From positions 1 to 47,480 of the forward strand of contig CACLQQ010000011.1 of assembly GCA_902609095.1 (NCBI GenBank): 47,480 nucleotides of DNA, in the 5' to 3' direction. The translations under genes were made by a program, and so were the position numbers. Position 1 is the first letter of the stretch. Each line of letters begins with the position of its first letter. Positions 27,888 through 36,949 of the stretch are shown in pieces. The DNA is from an uncultured Bacteroidota bacterium (GTDB taxonomy: Bacteria > Bacteroidota > Bacteroidia > Chitinophagales > Saprospiraceae). The notes below the pieces were generated by a model that was given only the letters and a program-made list of their open reading frames with translations, made no database searches and had not been told where the DNA came from.

Positions 27888-28664
27888 TTAATCCTTAAAA
27901 CTCATCTCATAGTTCTCATAGAAAAATTCACCACGTAGATATTCTATCTTTCTATATTCATCAACTCTGAAGCTTTTACGATAGGAAATCATGATCAGTG
28001 GAAGTTTCTCATTCTTAGCAGTATTCTCGATATAAGCATATGTCGGGGCATGATAGACCATGCTCCCAGTATAAGTTCCACTCTCGACATCAAAATAATA
28101 CCACCAAGTATCATCGGCGCTATGATTATCATGGCTCGCAAGTTGATACACTGCTTTGATAACATCTACCTTTTGCCCTGATCTCAACTGATCCTGTCCT
28201 TCATAACTCAGCTGAACATGATCATCTGCCAACTTGAATGGCATAAACAGGACATAATGAGCGCTCAAAAATGATTTAGTTGCAGACTCCTCGCTACCTG
28301 GTACTGACTTGCCATCCAAATATTTTTTTGCTGCACCATTCTCATATTTGATAGAATGACGCTGACCATCTTTCATCCAAAATACTGTCGCCGATAAAGC
28401 GGGTGCCATATTATACTCATGGAACTGCGTTACGTCACTCTCTATAGATCCATTCGGATGATATAGTATGCTGCGCTTCTTATAACTTATGGATTTCAGA
28501 TTATTATACTGTTCCATCCCTCCAGCAGCAGTAAAGGCACGTTGTAGAACTTTATTTACTTTTGAATCTAAATGGCCGAATGGTTGTTCTGTTACCTTGT
28601 TATATGAAGAACAACCAGTTGATAATATCACTGATAGTATAAAAAAACTAAAGCCTCTAAACAT
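27888..28664 (-). CDS. Lipoprotein, DUF6503-like
   Basis: This is an intact 258-residue frame with a lipoprotein signal (ILSTGC, Cys18). The body is beta-rich, with AFTAAGGMEQYNNLKSISYK (48-67), TVFWMKDGQRHSIKYENG, WWYYFDVESGTYTGSMVYH and the end FFYENYEMSFKD. This pattern, in which a gly-met-x-x-tyr/trp helix opens a LolA/LppX-like beta-sheet, fits outer-membrane-associated lipoproteins such as DUF6503. Ligand and partner are unknown. It starts 19 bp after the end of the fbp pseudogene on the same strand, so it may have been the second gene of an fbp operon and has outlived it. Confidence 0.7.
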   Translation of the reverse strand: MFRGFSFFILSVILSTGCSSYNKVTEQPFGHLDSKVNKVLQRAFTAAGGMEQYNNLKSISYKKRSILYHPNGSIESDVTQFHEYNMAPALSATVFWMKDGQRHSIKYENGAAKKYLDGKSVPGSEESATKSFLSAHYVLFMPFKLADDHVQLSYEGQDQLRSGQKVDVIKAVYQLASHDNHSADDTWWYYFDVESGTYTGSMVYHAPTYAYIENTAKNEKLPLIMISYRKSFRVDEYRKIEYLRGEFFYENYEMSFKD

Positions 28665-28683
28665 GGCACAAATGTAGTGAGCC

Positions 28684-29730
28684 CTATATAAATTGATGTA
28701 CCTCTTGGATCATATTTTCTGAACCACTAAAAAATGGATATCTCTGATGCAATTTTTGAGGTTTGATGTCGAATATATTTGGACTCCATCAGTAGACGCA
28801 CCATGTGCTTGTTCCATAATTAAAGCCATAGAATTACACTCGTAACACATGCAACTTCCTCTCAAGCTTCAGATTGGTCCCTGGCTACATATAGATCCCA
28901 CATTTAAGTATATACCTGTGAATATCAGATACTAATGACCCAATAAATCTACCCGTATAAGGCCGGCTACTTTCCTCCTCAATCTGCTTAATATGTCTCA
29001 AATAATCCTTTACACCTTGAGAAAAGAAGGGATAATTCCTCTCATTAACAGAATAAATCTTGCCTTTGATTGGAATCTTCATGTCAGGATGAGATAAAAA
29101 ATATGAACCAATAGTGGGGTCCAAAGTAAATCCATGAACGCCATTACCTGTTGTATAGACTAGTATAGTAGATGACCCATAAATGACATATCCTGCTGCT
29201 ACCTGATTTCGTCCAGGTTGTAAGAAGTCTTCAATCGTCGAATTACTCCCTATAGGCGTGACCCTTTTATATATGGAGAATATAGTTCCAACCGAAACAT
29301 TCACATCAATGTTAGAGGATCCATCCAATGGATCAATTAGAATAACATACTTGCCATTTCGGCATTGAGGAGTATTAAATGTTACAAAAGACTCTTCTTC
29401 TTAAGATGCAATACCACATACAATTTGTCTTGTATCAATTGCTTTGATAAACTTCTGATTAGCGTACAGGTCAAGCTTTTGCTGATCTTCTCCTTGAACA
29501 TTTTGCTCTCCTACAGATCCAAGAATATCTTGGACCAATCCCGCTTTATTGATTTCAGCGTTAACAATCTTAGCCACAAGCCTAATACTACTGATTAACT
29601 TCGACAACTCTACACTGGATTCAGGGAACTGGTTTTGATTTTTGATGATGAACTCCCCTAATGTGATTACTTCTGGCATGCACTCCGTTAATTGGTTAAA
29701 TAAAATTACTTTTCTTCTAATAGAGAGCAT
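28684..29730 (-). pseudogene. fbp: Class I fructose-1,6-bisphosphatase, several lesions
   Basis: The N-terminal part (29404-29730) ends GIAS and is followed by an in-frame TAA (29401-29403), where Glu is usual. It then continues in the same frame [28 protein letters not shown] (metal and substrate site) and [21 protein letters not shown]. An in-frame TAG follows (28885-28887, Tyr expected), and then PGTN. A frameshift near 28820 gives CYECNSMALIMEQAHGASTDG, and another near 28770 gives FDIKPQKLHQRYPFFSGSENM and the normal stop at 28684. All segments of the enzyme, which forms fructose-6-phosphate in gluconeogenesis, are therefore present in order, but the gene has two nonsense codons and two frameshifts. 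Confidence 0.9.
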
Positions 29731-29784
29731 TTATATATGGAAGTCAATCAAGAATATCATTGCTGGTAAGAGTACTTTTGCATT

Positions 29785-31191
29785 ATGAGCATGCATGCGA
29801 ATCAAAACATCATTGCCCTCGCCACTCCATCGGGACCGGGAGCTATAGGAGTAATCCGTTTATCGGGACCAGATGTCATTGAGATCTGTGATCAGTTCTT
29901 CTTTAGTCAAAATCTGAGTAAATCTGATGGACATACCGTCCACTACGGTAAAATTAAAACAGAACAAGGCAAGATTCTCGATGAATGCTTAGTAACCTTA
30001 TTCCGAGCTCCTCGTAGCTACACGAAGGAAAATAGCCTCGAAATCTCCTGTCATGGCTCTCCGTATATCATTGATCAAATCATACAACTATTCCTGAGGA
30101 ATGGGGTACGACTTGCAGAGCGAGGTGAGTTTACGATGCGTGCATTCCTCAATGGTCAACTGGATCTATCTCAAGCAGAGGCAGTAGCTGATCTCATAAC
30201 CTCCGATAATGAAGCCTCTCATGAAATCGCAATGAATCAGATGAGAGGAGGATTCTCTGATGAGATACAAAAGCTAAGAAAAGAACTCATCAAATTCGCC
30301 AGTCTTATAGAGTTGGAATTAGACTTCGGAGAAGAAGATGTTGAGTTTGCTGATCGCACTAAGCTGACTAATCTGGTCGAGAAAATTCAGTCTGTTATAC
30401 TACGATTGATTAATTCATTCCAATTGGGTAATGTCATTAAAAACGGTGTATCAACCGTTATCGCAGGGCGTCCCAATACGGGTAAGTCCACTCTACTCAA
30501 TGCCCTACTCAATGAGGAGCGTGCCATCGTTTCAAAGATCGCAGGGACGACAAGAGACACCATAGAAGAAGGTCTCAATATTAAAGGTATCAACTTCAGA
30601 CTGATTGATACTGCTGGGATCCGCTGTGCTCAGGATGAAATTGAAAAAATCGGTGTAGAACGCACCATAGAAAAGATTGCTCAATCTACCTTGGTGATAT
30701 ATGTCTTCGACGTGACAGCGACCACACCAGCTGATCTTTGGGATGATGTTGATCGATTCCTCAGAGGTAGTCAAGCTATTACAGCCAAGAGCAAACAAAT
30801 CTTCATAGGTAACAAAATGGACCTTAATCCTTACACTCGACCTGAGAACTACTATAACGAAGGACTCATTTCCTATGACAACCTCATCACCGCCTCCGCT
30901 AAGAACAAAATGAACATCGAGTATATCAAAGATCGCCTCTATGAAATGGTCATAGACGATCCCTCTCTCCTCGATCAAACCGTAGTGACTAACAATCGTC
31001 ATTATGAGGCCCTCAATAACTCTTATGAAGCCTTATCAAAGGTTCTATCAGGATTATCAGATGGTACAACAGGAGACCTCATTGCACTCGACATCCGACA
31101 AGCCCTCCATCATCTCGGACTAATCACGGGAGAGATCAGCACCGATGATTTATTGGAAAGTATATTCAGTAGCTTCTGTATTGGAAAGTAA
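29785..31191 (+). CDS. mnmE: tRNA uridine-5-carboxymethylaminomethyl modification GTPase
   Basis: This 468-residue protein is complete. It has the N-terminal folate-binding domain with ALATPSGPGAIGVIRLSG (11-28) and GEFTMRAFLNGQLDLSQAEA (114-133). The G domain has GRPNTGKST (228-236), GTTRDT (254-259), DTAGIR (275-280) and a G4 motif, NKMDL (about 345). The invariant C-terminal CIGK includes the catalytic cysteine. With MnmG it modifies the wobble uridine of several tRNAs. Met3 (MHANQ) is an alternative start. The last 18 bp coincide with a known integration hotspot for mobile islands, and decayed mobile DNA follows at once. Confidence 0.96.
   Translation: MSMHANQNIIALATPSGPGAIGVIRLSGPDVIEICDQFFFSQNLSKSDGHTVHYGKIKTEQGKILDECLVTLFRAPRSYTKENSLEISCHGSPYIIDQIIQLFLRNGVRLAERGEFTMRAFLNGQLDLSQAEAVADLITSDNEASHEIAMNQMRGGFSDEIQKLRKELIKFASLIELELDFGEEDVEFADRTKLTNLVEKIQSVILRLINSFQLGNVIKNGVSTVIAGRPNTGKSTLLNALLNEERAIVSKIAGTTRDTIEEGLNIKGINFRLIDTAGIRCAQDEIEKIGVERTIEKIAQSTLVIYVFDVTATTPADLWDDVDRFLRGSQAITAKSKQIFIGNKMDLNPYTRPENYYNEGLISYDNLITASAKNKMNIEYIKDRLYEMVIDDPSLLDQTVVTNNRHYEALNNSYEALSKVLSGLSDGTTGDLIALDIRQALHHLGLITGEISTDDLLESIFSSFCIGK
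31174..31191 (+). other. Candidate integration site at the mnmE 3' end
   Basis: ttctgtattggaaagtaa spans the codons FCIGK plus stop. From memory, the same part of mnmE (trmE/thdF) is the attachment site of SGI1-type genomic islands. Mobile-element genes begin about 250 bp downstream. I did not find a second copy of this 18-mer by eye at the far end of the decayed island, so an att duplication is unproven. Confidence 0.4.
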
Positions 31192-31306
31192 TCACTACAG
31201 AACAAACCGATACTCAACAACTACAAAAGAACCTTAAGCCCCATTATTTGGGCAATTCTGCCTCCGCAAACTTTATTGATACTTTGCTTTACTATCTATT
31301 TATTAT

Positions 31307-31320
31307 GTACATATATGTAC
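31307..31320. promoter_or_regulatory. 14-bp perfect palindrome upstream of the island's first gene
   Basis: gtacatatatgtac is a perfect palindrome 125 bp upstream of the HTH pseudogene at the head of the mobile island. It could be an operator for an island regulator. No function is shown. Confidence 0.25.
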
Positions 31321-31444
31321 CTTATTTATACCTCAAAGGGATAAATAAGCAATTTTGTATCCCAACTCTTTTTTTTGACGTATTATGGCACACTCTGATA
31401 CATATAGACACAGCAAGGCACGCCAAGACATAAGTAGGGACTAA

Positions 31445-32030
31445 ATGAGTAGTAATATTAGAATCAATCGAATTTGTCCAGCAATGTACAAGGGAATCTA
31501 TAGCCCGTACAACGGTTACTAAATACTATTTGGACAAATGCAGTAAGTCAGCCTACAAAGCCCGTAAACGAGCCAAAAATCTGAAACAGTCAAACGCTGA
31601 AACCACACGAATAAAACAACTCCCTATTGAGCAACTGAAAGCCAAAGAGTTTTTAAGCATAAGTGAGTTATGCCAGTTAGTTGGAAATAGTAGGTGTACC
31701 ATTTACCGATTGATTGAACAAGGTGATCTGAAAAAAATAAAAGTTGGAAGCCACACTATAATTAAACGTGCAGCACTAAACAAGCTATTGAGCAATAAAG
31801 AACCTGAAAAACCTGAAATATCAAATCAGCAAATGAAAGACCTCAAAGATTGGAAACAGAAAAGAGTGTTTAATATGAATGACTGTTACACCTTAACAGA
31901 GATACAGGATAAATATGGAGTTTCTGAAAGCACAGTACGGCAGTTAATCAAAAGAAACAGCATACCAAAAATGAAAAAGAGTTGGTGTGCCTGTGTACCG
32001 AAACAGATTATTGATGAATTATTGACGTAA
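31445..32030 (+). pseudogene. Mobile-island HTH protein, frameshifted near the N-terminus
   Basis: Island proteins of this kind begin MSSNIRI, then a small Zn-ribbon (CxxC) and ARTTVTKY...C. Here MSSNIRINRIC (31445 on) loses the ribbon in a frameshifted stretch and the frame resumes as ARTTVTKYYLDKCSKSAYKA. Two excisionase-like helix-turn-helix units follow: FLSISELCQLVGNSRCTIYR (about 31650-31710) and YTLTEIQDKYGVSESTVRQL (about 31890-31950). The open 166-residue part from 31530 could still be made. The protein was probably a regulator or directionality factor for the neighbouring integrase. Only the 5' end shows damage. Confidence 0.65.
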
Positions 32031-32872
32031 AAAAAGTTTTTTCCGCGGTTCACATTTTTCACGGTTTTCACAAATAGCATTAAAGACAATGGCAACAAAT
32101 GTCAGTTTAAGGCAAAAGAAAATAAGCAAGGGGCGTAAAAGCCTGTTCCTTGATTTTTACCCACCAATACCACACCCCAAAACTGGCAAACACACAGGCA
32201 GGGAGTTTTTAGGGTTTTACATTTATGAGAAAGCTAAAACAACAATTGACAAACAGCATAATACTGAAACCTTGAAAATAGGCCAAAGCATACGCCAAAA
32301 GCGTGAAAACTTCCTTAATGAGCCTGGGATATACAGCCAATACGAACAGGAACAACTGAGGCTAAAGGAATTAGGTGAACAATGTTTTGTTGGATACTTC
32401 ACAAAGTTAGCAACCAAACGCAAAGCCAGTAACCACAATAATTGGGTTTCAACACTCAATTATCTTGACACTTTCACAAATGGCAGTTTAAAGTTTGCTA
32501 ACCTCGACCACAAGTTTTAAGAGGATTTTAAAGATTACCTACTTACTACCAAAAGCAATAAGAGTAACAAGACAACCCTTTCACAAAATTCAGCCGTTTC
32601 GTACTTCAACAAGGTAAAAGCTGCACTAAAACAAGCCTATAAAGACGGTATTTTGCAATACGACCTAAACGCTAAAGTAAAACCTATAAAAGCAGCCGAA
32701 ACAAGGCGTGAATATTTAACCCTTGACGAACCTCAATAAACTTGTAAAAACCGATTGTAATAACCCTTTAATGAAACGTTCAGCCTCCTTCTCGGCACTT
32801 ACAGGGTTGAGATTTTATATGTAAATCATTATCTGTATATTAACAGTACAATTGAACTTAATCCAATTTAAA

Positions 32873-33397
32873 ATGAGAAAAACACTATTACTTTTTGGAA
32901 TCGTATTAACTATTCTTTCTTGTGCTCAACAAAAGGATAAATCTTCAACAACTGTAAGTAACAAGGACGATAAAACTATGGCAGTTGCAAAACTTATGAA
33001 AGGATATGTTGACAACAATTTTGATGGAAGTATACTTTCTGAAGGATGTATTGTTCGATTCAACAACATTGAATTAAACAGAGAAGATTTTATAGGAATG
33101 TCGCAATTCCACCACAGTATGTTTGATGATATTACTTTTCCTGATGGCTGGATTGAGACGATCAGTTACCATGGAGAAAACTGGAAAGAAGGGAGCTATC
33201 AGAGCGAAGATGGAGAAACATGGACAAACCAATGGACCAATTGGACTGCTACGTCAAAGATTTCGAAAGAGACTCATACGAATCGAACCCATTTTAATTA
33301 CCATTGGGAGAACGATAAAATTGTTGAGGTCAATGCTCTTTTTTCAGACCTTTGGTATGATAAGGAAGTTAAGTTATTCATGGAAAACCAGAAATAA
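32873..33397 (+). CDS. SnoaL/NTF2-like lipoprotein inside the dead integrase
   Basis: This is a 174-residue intact protein. The start MRKTLLLFGI was chosen seven codons inside the longest frame because it begins a lipoprotein signal (TILSC, Cys17). The body has a SnoaL/NTF2-like cone-fold pattern (VAKLMKGYVDNNFD ... IVRFNNIEL ... HFNYHWENDKIVEVNALF). No catalytic residues can be assigned. The gene lies where the integrase coding region is interrupted, between its first Arg box and the C-terminal domain, in the same orientation. It is one of the few intact genes in the island and is probably a later insertion or passenger. Confidence 0.65.
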   Translation: MRKTLLLFGIVLTILSCAQQKDKSSTTVSNKDDKTMAVAKLMKGYVDNNFDGSILSEGCIVRFNNIELNREDFIGMSQFHHSMFDDITFPDGWIETISYHGENWKEGSYQSEDGETWTNQWTNWTATSKISKETHTNRTHFNYHWENDKIVEVNALFSDLWYDKEVKLFMENQK

Positions 33398-33414
33398 CAG
33401 AATATTAATACCCC

Positions 33415-33460
33415 ATCTAATTGGAGGCTCCTTGGTTTGAGCCCATGAAGGGAAGCAACA
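33415..33460 (+). other. Possible tRNA 3'-end relic
   Basis: The stretch ggaggctccttggtttgagcc ends in a segment like a T-arm (ttggtttgagcccatgaagg) followed by gaagcaa, just before a terminator-like hairpin. It resembles the 3' end and variable loop of a class II tRNA, which is a frequent integrase target, but the T-loop deviates from the usual TTCRA and no 5' half is present. It may mark a recombination scar at the right edge of the insertion in the integrase. Confidence 0.25.
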
Positions 33461-33485
33461 GCCCATCAAAGATGATAGGTTTTTT
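33461..33485 (+). terminator. Terminator-like hairpin within the integrase interruption
   Basis: ccatca-aagatgat-agg forms an imperfect stem (one bulge) followed by six T residues. It lies 64 bp beyond the stop of the SnoaL-like lipoprotein gene and could end that transcript. Confidence 0.4.
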
Positions 33486-33837
33486 ATGCCTTGTATTTAC
33501 TGGGCTCGCATCAAGTCAACCTCTTCACAATTTCAGAAAGTTAAGCTATATAAGATACGGAATAAACCTGTATTTGAAGAGCTTAAATATTCAGCCTACC
33601 ACAACATACATTTATTTTAATGGATTGAAGCAGCAGGAATAACAAAAGATATTACGTTCCACTGTTTTCGCAACCTTACAACTATTCAACGGGACGGACA
33701 TTTACACCGTTTCCAAAATGTTGGGACATAAAGACCTAAAAATAACGCAGGTTTATGCCAGAATAGTTGATGAAGTAAAACGAACAGCAGCCTATACATA
33801 AAATTGGATATGTAACCACTTAAAGCATAAAAGACAA

Positions 33838-34675
33838 ATGAATTACTTAGAAATTGTTTTGGAGGGATATTTTAATGAGAACAACATGAAGTATTTAAAC
33901 AACTATTTCTTCAGAGAATTTAAAAAGGCGAAAAATGAGCTTTTGTTTGAAGCAAATGAATTTTTTAATGGTTGTTTGAACGTGATTGATGGTTGGGAAA
34001 AATATTTCTACGACAAAAACTTTGAACGTAGTAGGGAATTATGTTTAATGCTTGAGGGAGCAGAAAACGGAGCACTTATATTCGGAAATTTGCAGGGTGA
34101 AAGCATTAAGCAACAAAGGCAGGAAACAATAGAGTATTGCATATAGGAACTTAAAAGACGTTCGCCCTGATGGAATAGGAGATATAACTTTTACCGAGCA
34201 TTTACATACATTGACAAATGGTCGTATTGGACACAATCTGGCATACAATGAAGTCTTAAAAATAAAATCATGAATCCTTAAAGCATTTGAGAAAGCTCAA
34301 CTCCATAGTGAAGCCTTACCACCTCAACAGGAAGTAATAATATTTGAATTTGTAAACAACTTTGATAATGTAGATTATTAATTGGTTTATACCCATTTTA
34401 AAACAGGATTACTTAAGAATGATATGCTTACAGAAGATGAATTACAAAAGTTCTTAATAGTTGCTTTTCAAGATAAAACTGACGCTATAAATAAGTTTAA
34501 TCATGAAAACATTGAATCAAAAGACAAGGTTATGAAAGTCTTTTATCAATATTCTAAAGATATAGCAGGGAAACCATACGGCAAACAAAAAGAATATGCT
34601 GGGTTATTGGGTAACTATTTTAAAGGATATAAAACCAATACAGTAGGCAGTAATTTTAGTAAGTCCGTTTACTAA
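33838..34675 (+). pseudogene. Island hypothetical protein, frameshifted
   Basis: Three consecutive pieces make one protein of about 280 residues often found beside Bacteroidota island integrases: MNYLEIVLEGYFNENN (33838 on), then after a frameshift near 34140 RNLKDVRPDGIGDITFTEHL and NGRIGHNLAYNEVL, then after a stop FEKAQLHSEALPP ... FEFVNNFDNVDY. After a TAA at about 34380 comes THFKTGLLKNDMLTEDELQK and the end YFKGYKTNTVGSNFSKSVY. No enzymatic motif is visible and the function of the family is unknown to me. Position and content fit a conserved island accessory gene. Confidence 0.6.
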
Positions 34676-34776
34676 ACCTTTACGAATTTCACGAAAACAT
34701 AACTAAGGTTACGAATCTATTTAATAAGGGGTTAAGCCTAAATACCATTGAAAATAAATAACAAAAAACTTTTGTA

Positions 34777-35147
34777 ATTGAACATAATTTAATATTATAT
34801 CTATTTGTTCCCGAAAAACTCATAATTGACATTTCGGAGAGAGTTACTGCAAATATTCTTAAAACAGTACAGAACAACAACCCAACCACCGAACAGTATG
34901 AACAACTCTTAACCATTCAAGAAGCTACACAATTTCTAAACCTAACAGCACCCTCCATTTACAGCAAGGTAAGTAAATGCGAATTGACCGTAACGAAACG
35001 GAATAAGAGACTGTACTTTTACAGTACCGAACTTATGGTGTACGTTAAAGAGGGCCGTAAAAATCAAACGCTCAAATAGATGCTGAGGCTCAAGCGTATT
35101 TGTCTAACAATAAAAAGGGGGACCAATATGAAAACCTCATACAACAC
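34777..35147 (+). pseudogene. Excisionase-type HTH protein, start lost and frameshifted
   Basis: The reading frame is LILYLFVPEKLIIDISERVT, then EQYEQLLTIQEATQFLNLTA, IYSKVSKCELTVTKRNKRLY, YSTELMVYVKEGRK. It is the MerR/Xis-like HTH protein common in Bacteroidota islands (LLTxxEAxxFL...APSIYSKVSK). The expected ATG seems to be ATT at 34777. A frameshift near 35065 moves the normal end (DAEAQAYLSNNKKG) into another frame, which closes at 35147. The 3' end overlaps the next gene's start at 35128. It was probably a recombination directionality factor. Confidence 0.65.
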
Positions 35148-35331
35148 ACAGATTGAGCAAGTAGCCAATTTACTTAACGACTTTAAGCCACGTTCTTATA
35201 ATATGGCTGCAAAAGAATTGGGACTAAGTAATGAAAGTGTATTAAGATGGCTTTGCAACCTTGTTGAGTATGAAGTATTACAAGTTATAGGTAAAGGTAC
35301 TTACGAAATAACTGGTAAACAAGCCAATTAA
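35128..35331 (+). CDS. Small winged-helix DNA-binding protein
   Basis: This is a 67-residue frame starting MKTSYNTQIEQVANLL, 16 codons inside a longer open frame. This ATG is preceded by aaaagggggacc, a plausible ribosome site. The product has a winged-helix look: NMAAKELGLSNESVLRWLC as recognition helix, then YEVLQVIGKGTYEIT as wing. It lies between the broken excisionase and the broken DUF3987 gene and is probably an island transcription regulator. It shows no lesion. Confidence 0.55.
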   Translation: MKTSYNTQIEQVANLLNDFKPRSYNMAAKELGLSNESVLRWLCNLVEYEVLQVIGKGTYEITGKQAN

Positions 35332-35357
35332 TATAGTGCTATTGCTTGGACTAAAAA

Positions 35358-36830
35358 ATGGCTGGAGTAATGGAAAATCAAAACAACAACCCTTTGTATA
35401 AAAGACATAGAAAAGATACTGCAAATAAGTCCAAAGCAAAAGAACTAAGCCCACACTTTGAGGACTTGCAGCAGCCTGGAACTTATACTAAACATATAGA
35501 GGAGCTTCAGATACAAATAGACAAAGATTACAATCCATTTCCTATAGATATATTTCCTAAAACAGTACAAGAAATAATTACATCAACAAATGAATGTTTA
35601 AATTTTCCTTTTGACTTTACCAGTTCTTCAATGTTGTATGCTGTTGCTGTTGCAATAGGGAATACCAATAATATTGAGATAAAGAGCGGTTGGCAAGAAA
35701 GCTGTTGCATGTTCTTATCCATTGTAGGACGTGCTGGGACGAATAAAAGTCAACCCCTTAGCTTTGGGCTACAACCAATTACTCAAAATGATGATCTGCA
35801 GTATAAAGAGTATGAGAAGAAAAATATAGAATTTGTTAGTTTCTCAGACCTTTCCAAAGCCGAAAGAAAAAACAGGAAATCGGCAATCTTACCAAACCTG
35901 TTTGGAAACAATCTTTAGTAAATGACTTTACCCCAGAGGCCCTTGCAGATGTACATAAATTCAATAAAAGAGGTATTGGCGTATATGTAGACGAGTTGGC
36001 CACATGGTTCAAAAATTTCAACCGTTATACCAAAGGTAGTGAAGAACAATTTTGGTTAAGTGTGTGGAGTCGTAAAGGAATGCGGATAAATCGAAAAACA
36101 AGTGAGCTCACAAACATACCAATGCCTTTCATTCCTGTAATTAGCACCATACAGCCAGGTATTCTGAAAGACTTAGCAGACAATTAGAACTGAAAACGGA
36201 TTTTTAGATAGGTTGCTATTTGCGTATCCAAATAATTTAAAGAAAGAGTATTGGAGCGAAGAGGAATTAGATCCTGAAATATCTAAGAATTAGCATACCA
36301 TTATTTCACGGCTTATGGATTTACCACTACTTCAAGATAGAACATGCAATCCAAAGCCCGAAGTATTGAGATTTACTTCAGAAGCAAAACAACTTTTATT
36401 TGATTGGCAAAGGAAACTAACAGACGAAAGCAATAAGTCGGAAAATGAGGCAATGTGCGGCATGAACGCCAAAATGGAAATGTACGCTGCACGATTTGCA
36501 CTCTTATTTCAAATGATACGATATGCCTGTGGAGAAGATTATAAACAAGCTGTTAAAGCTGAGGCAATAAAAGGGGCTTTAAAGTTGGTTCAATACTTCA
36601 AAAGAACAGCTATTAAAGTGCATAACATTGTAAGCAATGCAAGTCCATTGGATAAGCTGCGTAGCGACAAACAGAACCTTTACAATGATTTACCCGAAAA
36701 TTTTACAACAAGAGAGGGAATCAAGATTGCCGAAAGTTTAGGAATATCTGAGTGGATCTTTAAGTATTTCACAACGAATAGTGACTTATTTATCAATCCC
36801 AAAAGAGGTGAATATGAAAAACGGATTTGA
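35358..36830 (+). pseudogene. DUF3987 ATPase-like protein of the island, degraded
   Basis: The first frame (35358-35918) has a Walker-A-like IVGRAGTNKSQPL. A frameshift near 35880 gives LPKPVWKQSLVNDFTPEAL and VYVDELATWFKNFNRYTKG (Walker-B region). The next piece (to about 36187) ends GILKDLADN. After another shift RTENGFLDRLLFAYPNNLKK follows, with a TAG at about 36291, where Trp is usual, before HTIISRLMDLPL. The last piece runs LRFTSEAKQLLFDW to GEYEKRI at 36830. DUF3987 proteins are primase/helicase-like replication proteins of Bacteroidota integrative elements. The lesions (two frameshifts, one stop) leave no full-length product. Confidence 0.8.
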
Positions 36831-36949
36831 TAAATATGCACATTGTATTTATTGCGTTAATTGCATTAATTGCACTTACAAAACAAGCTCAAATACAACT
36901 TGTACAGTAAATGCAACTTGTGCAAGGTGCATAACAGAAATTTGAGAAA

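Larger units (their letters stand above)
32089..33801 (+). pseudogene. int: Tyrosine recombinase (island integrase), split and degraded
   Basis: The 5' piece (32089-32520) opens VSLRQKKISKGRKSLFLDFY and has the N-terminal arm and SAM-like domain. It stops at 32518 and then continues SAVSYFNKVKAALKQAYKDG and up to SALTGLR at about 32816, the first catalytic Arg box. The next 700 bp are foreign (see the lipoprotein gene). The C-terminal piece resumes near 33540: KPVFEELKYSAYHNIHLF, TAA (Gln expected), WIEAAGITKDITFHCFR (HxxR box), frameshift, DIYTVSKMLGHKDLKITQVY with the catalytic Tyr, stop at 33801. The middle (about 60 residues) is missing. The enzyme would have moved the island and cannot do so now. 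Confidence 0.85.

Noticed and set aside
30532-31002. 156-codon minus-strand frame inside mnmE
   Set aside because: It is a mirror of the well-conserved mnmE coding sequence and has no motif of its own.
33415-33460. Functional tRNA
   Set aside because: Only a 3'-like stretch is present. There is no acceptor 5' strand, D-arm or anticodon arm upstream.
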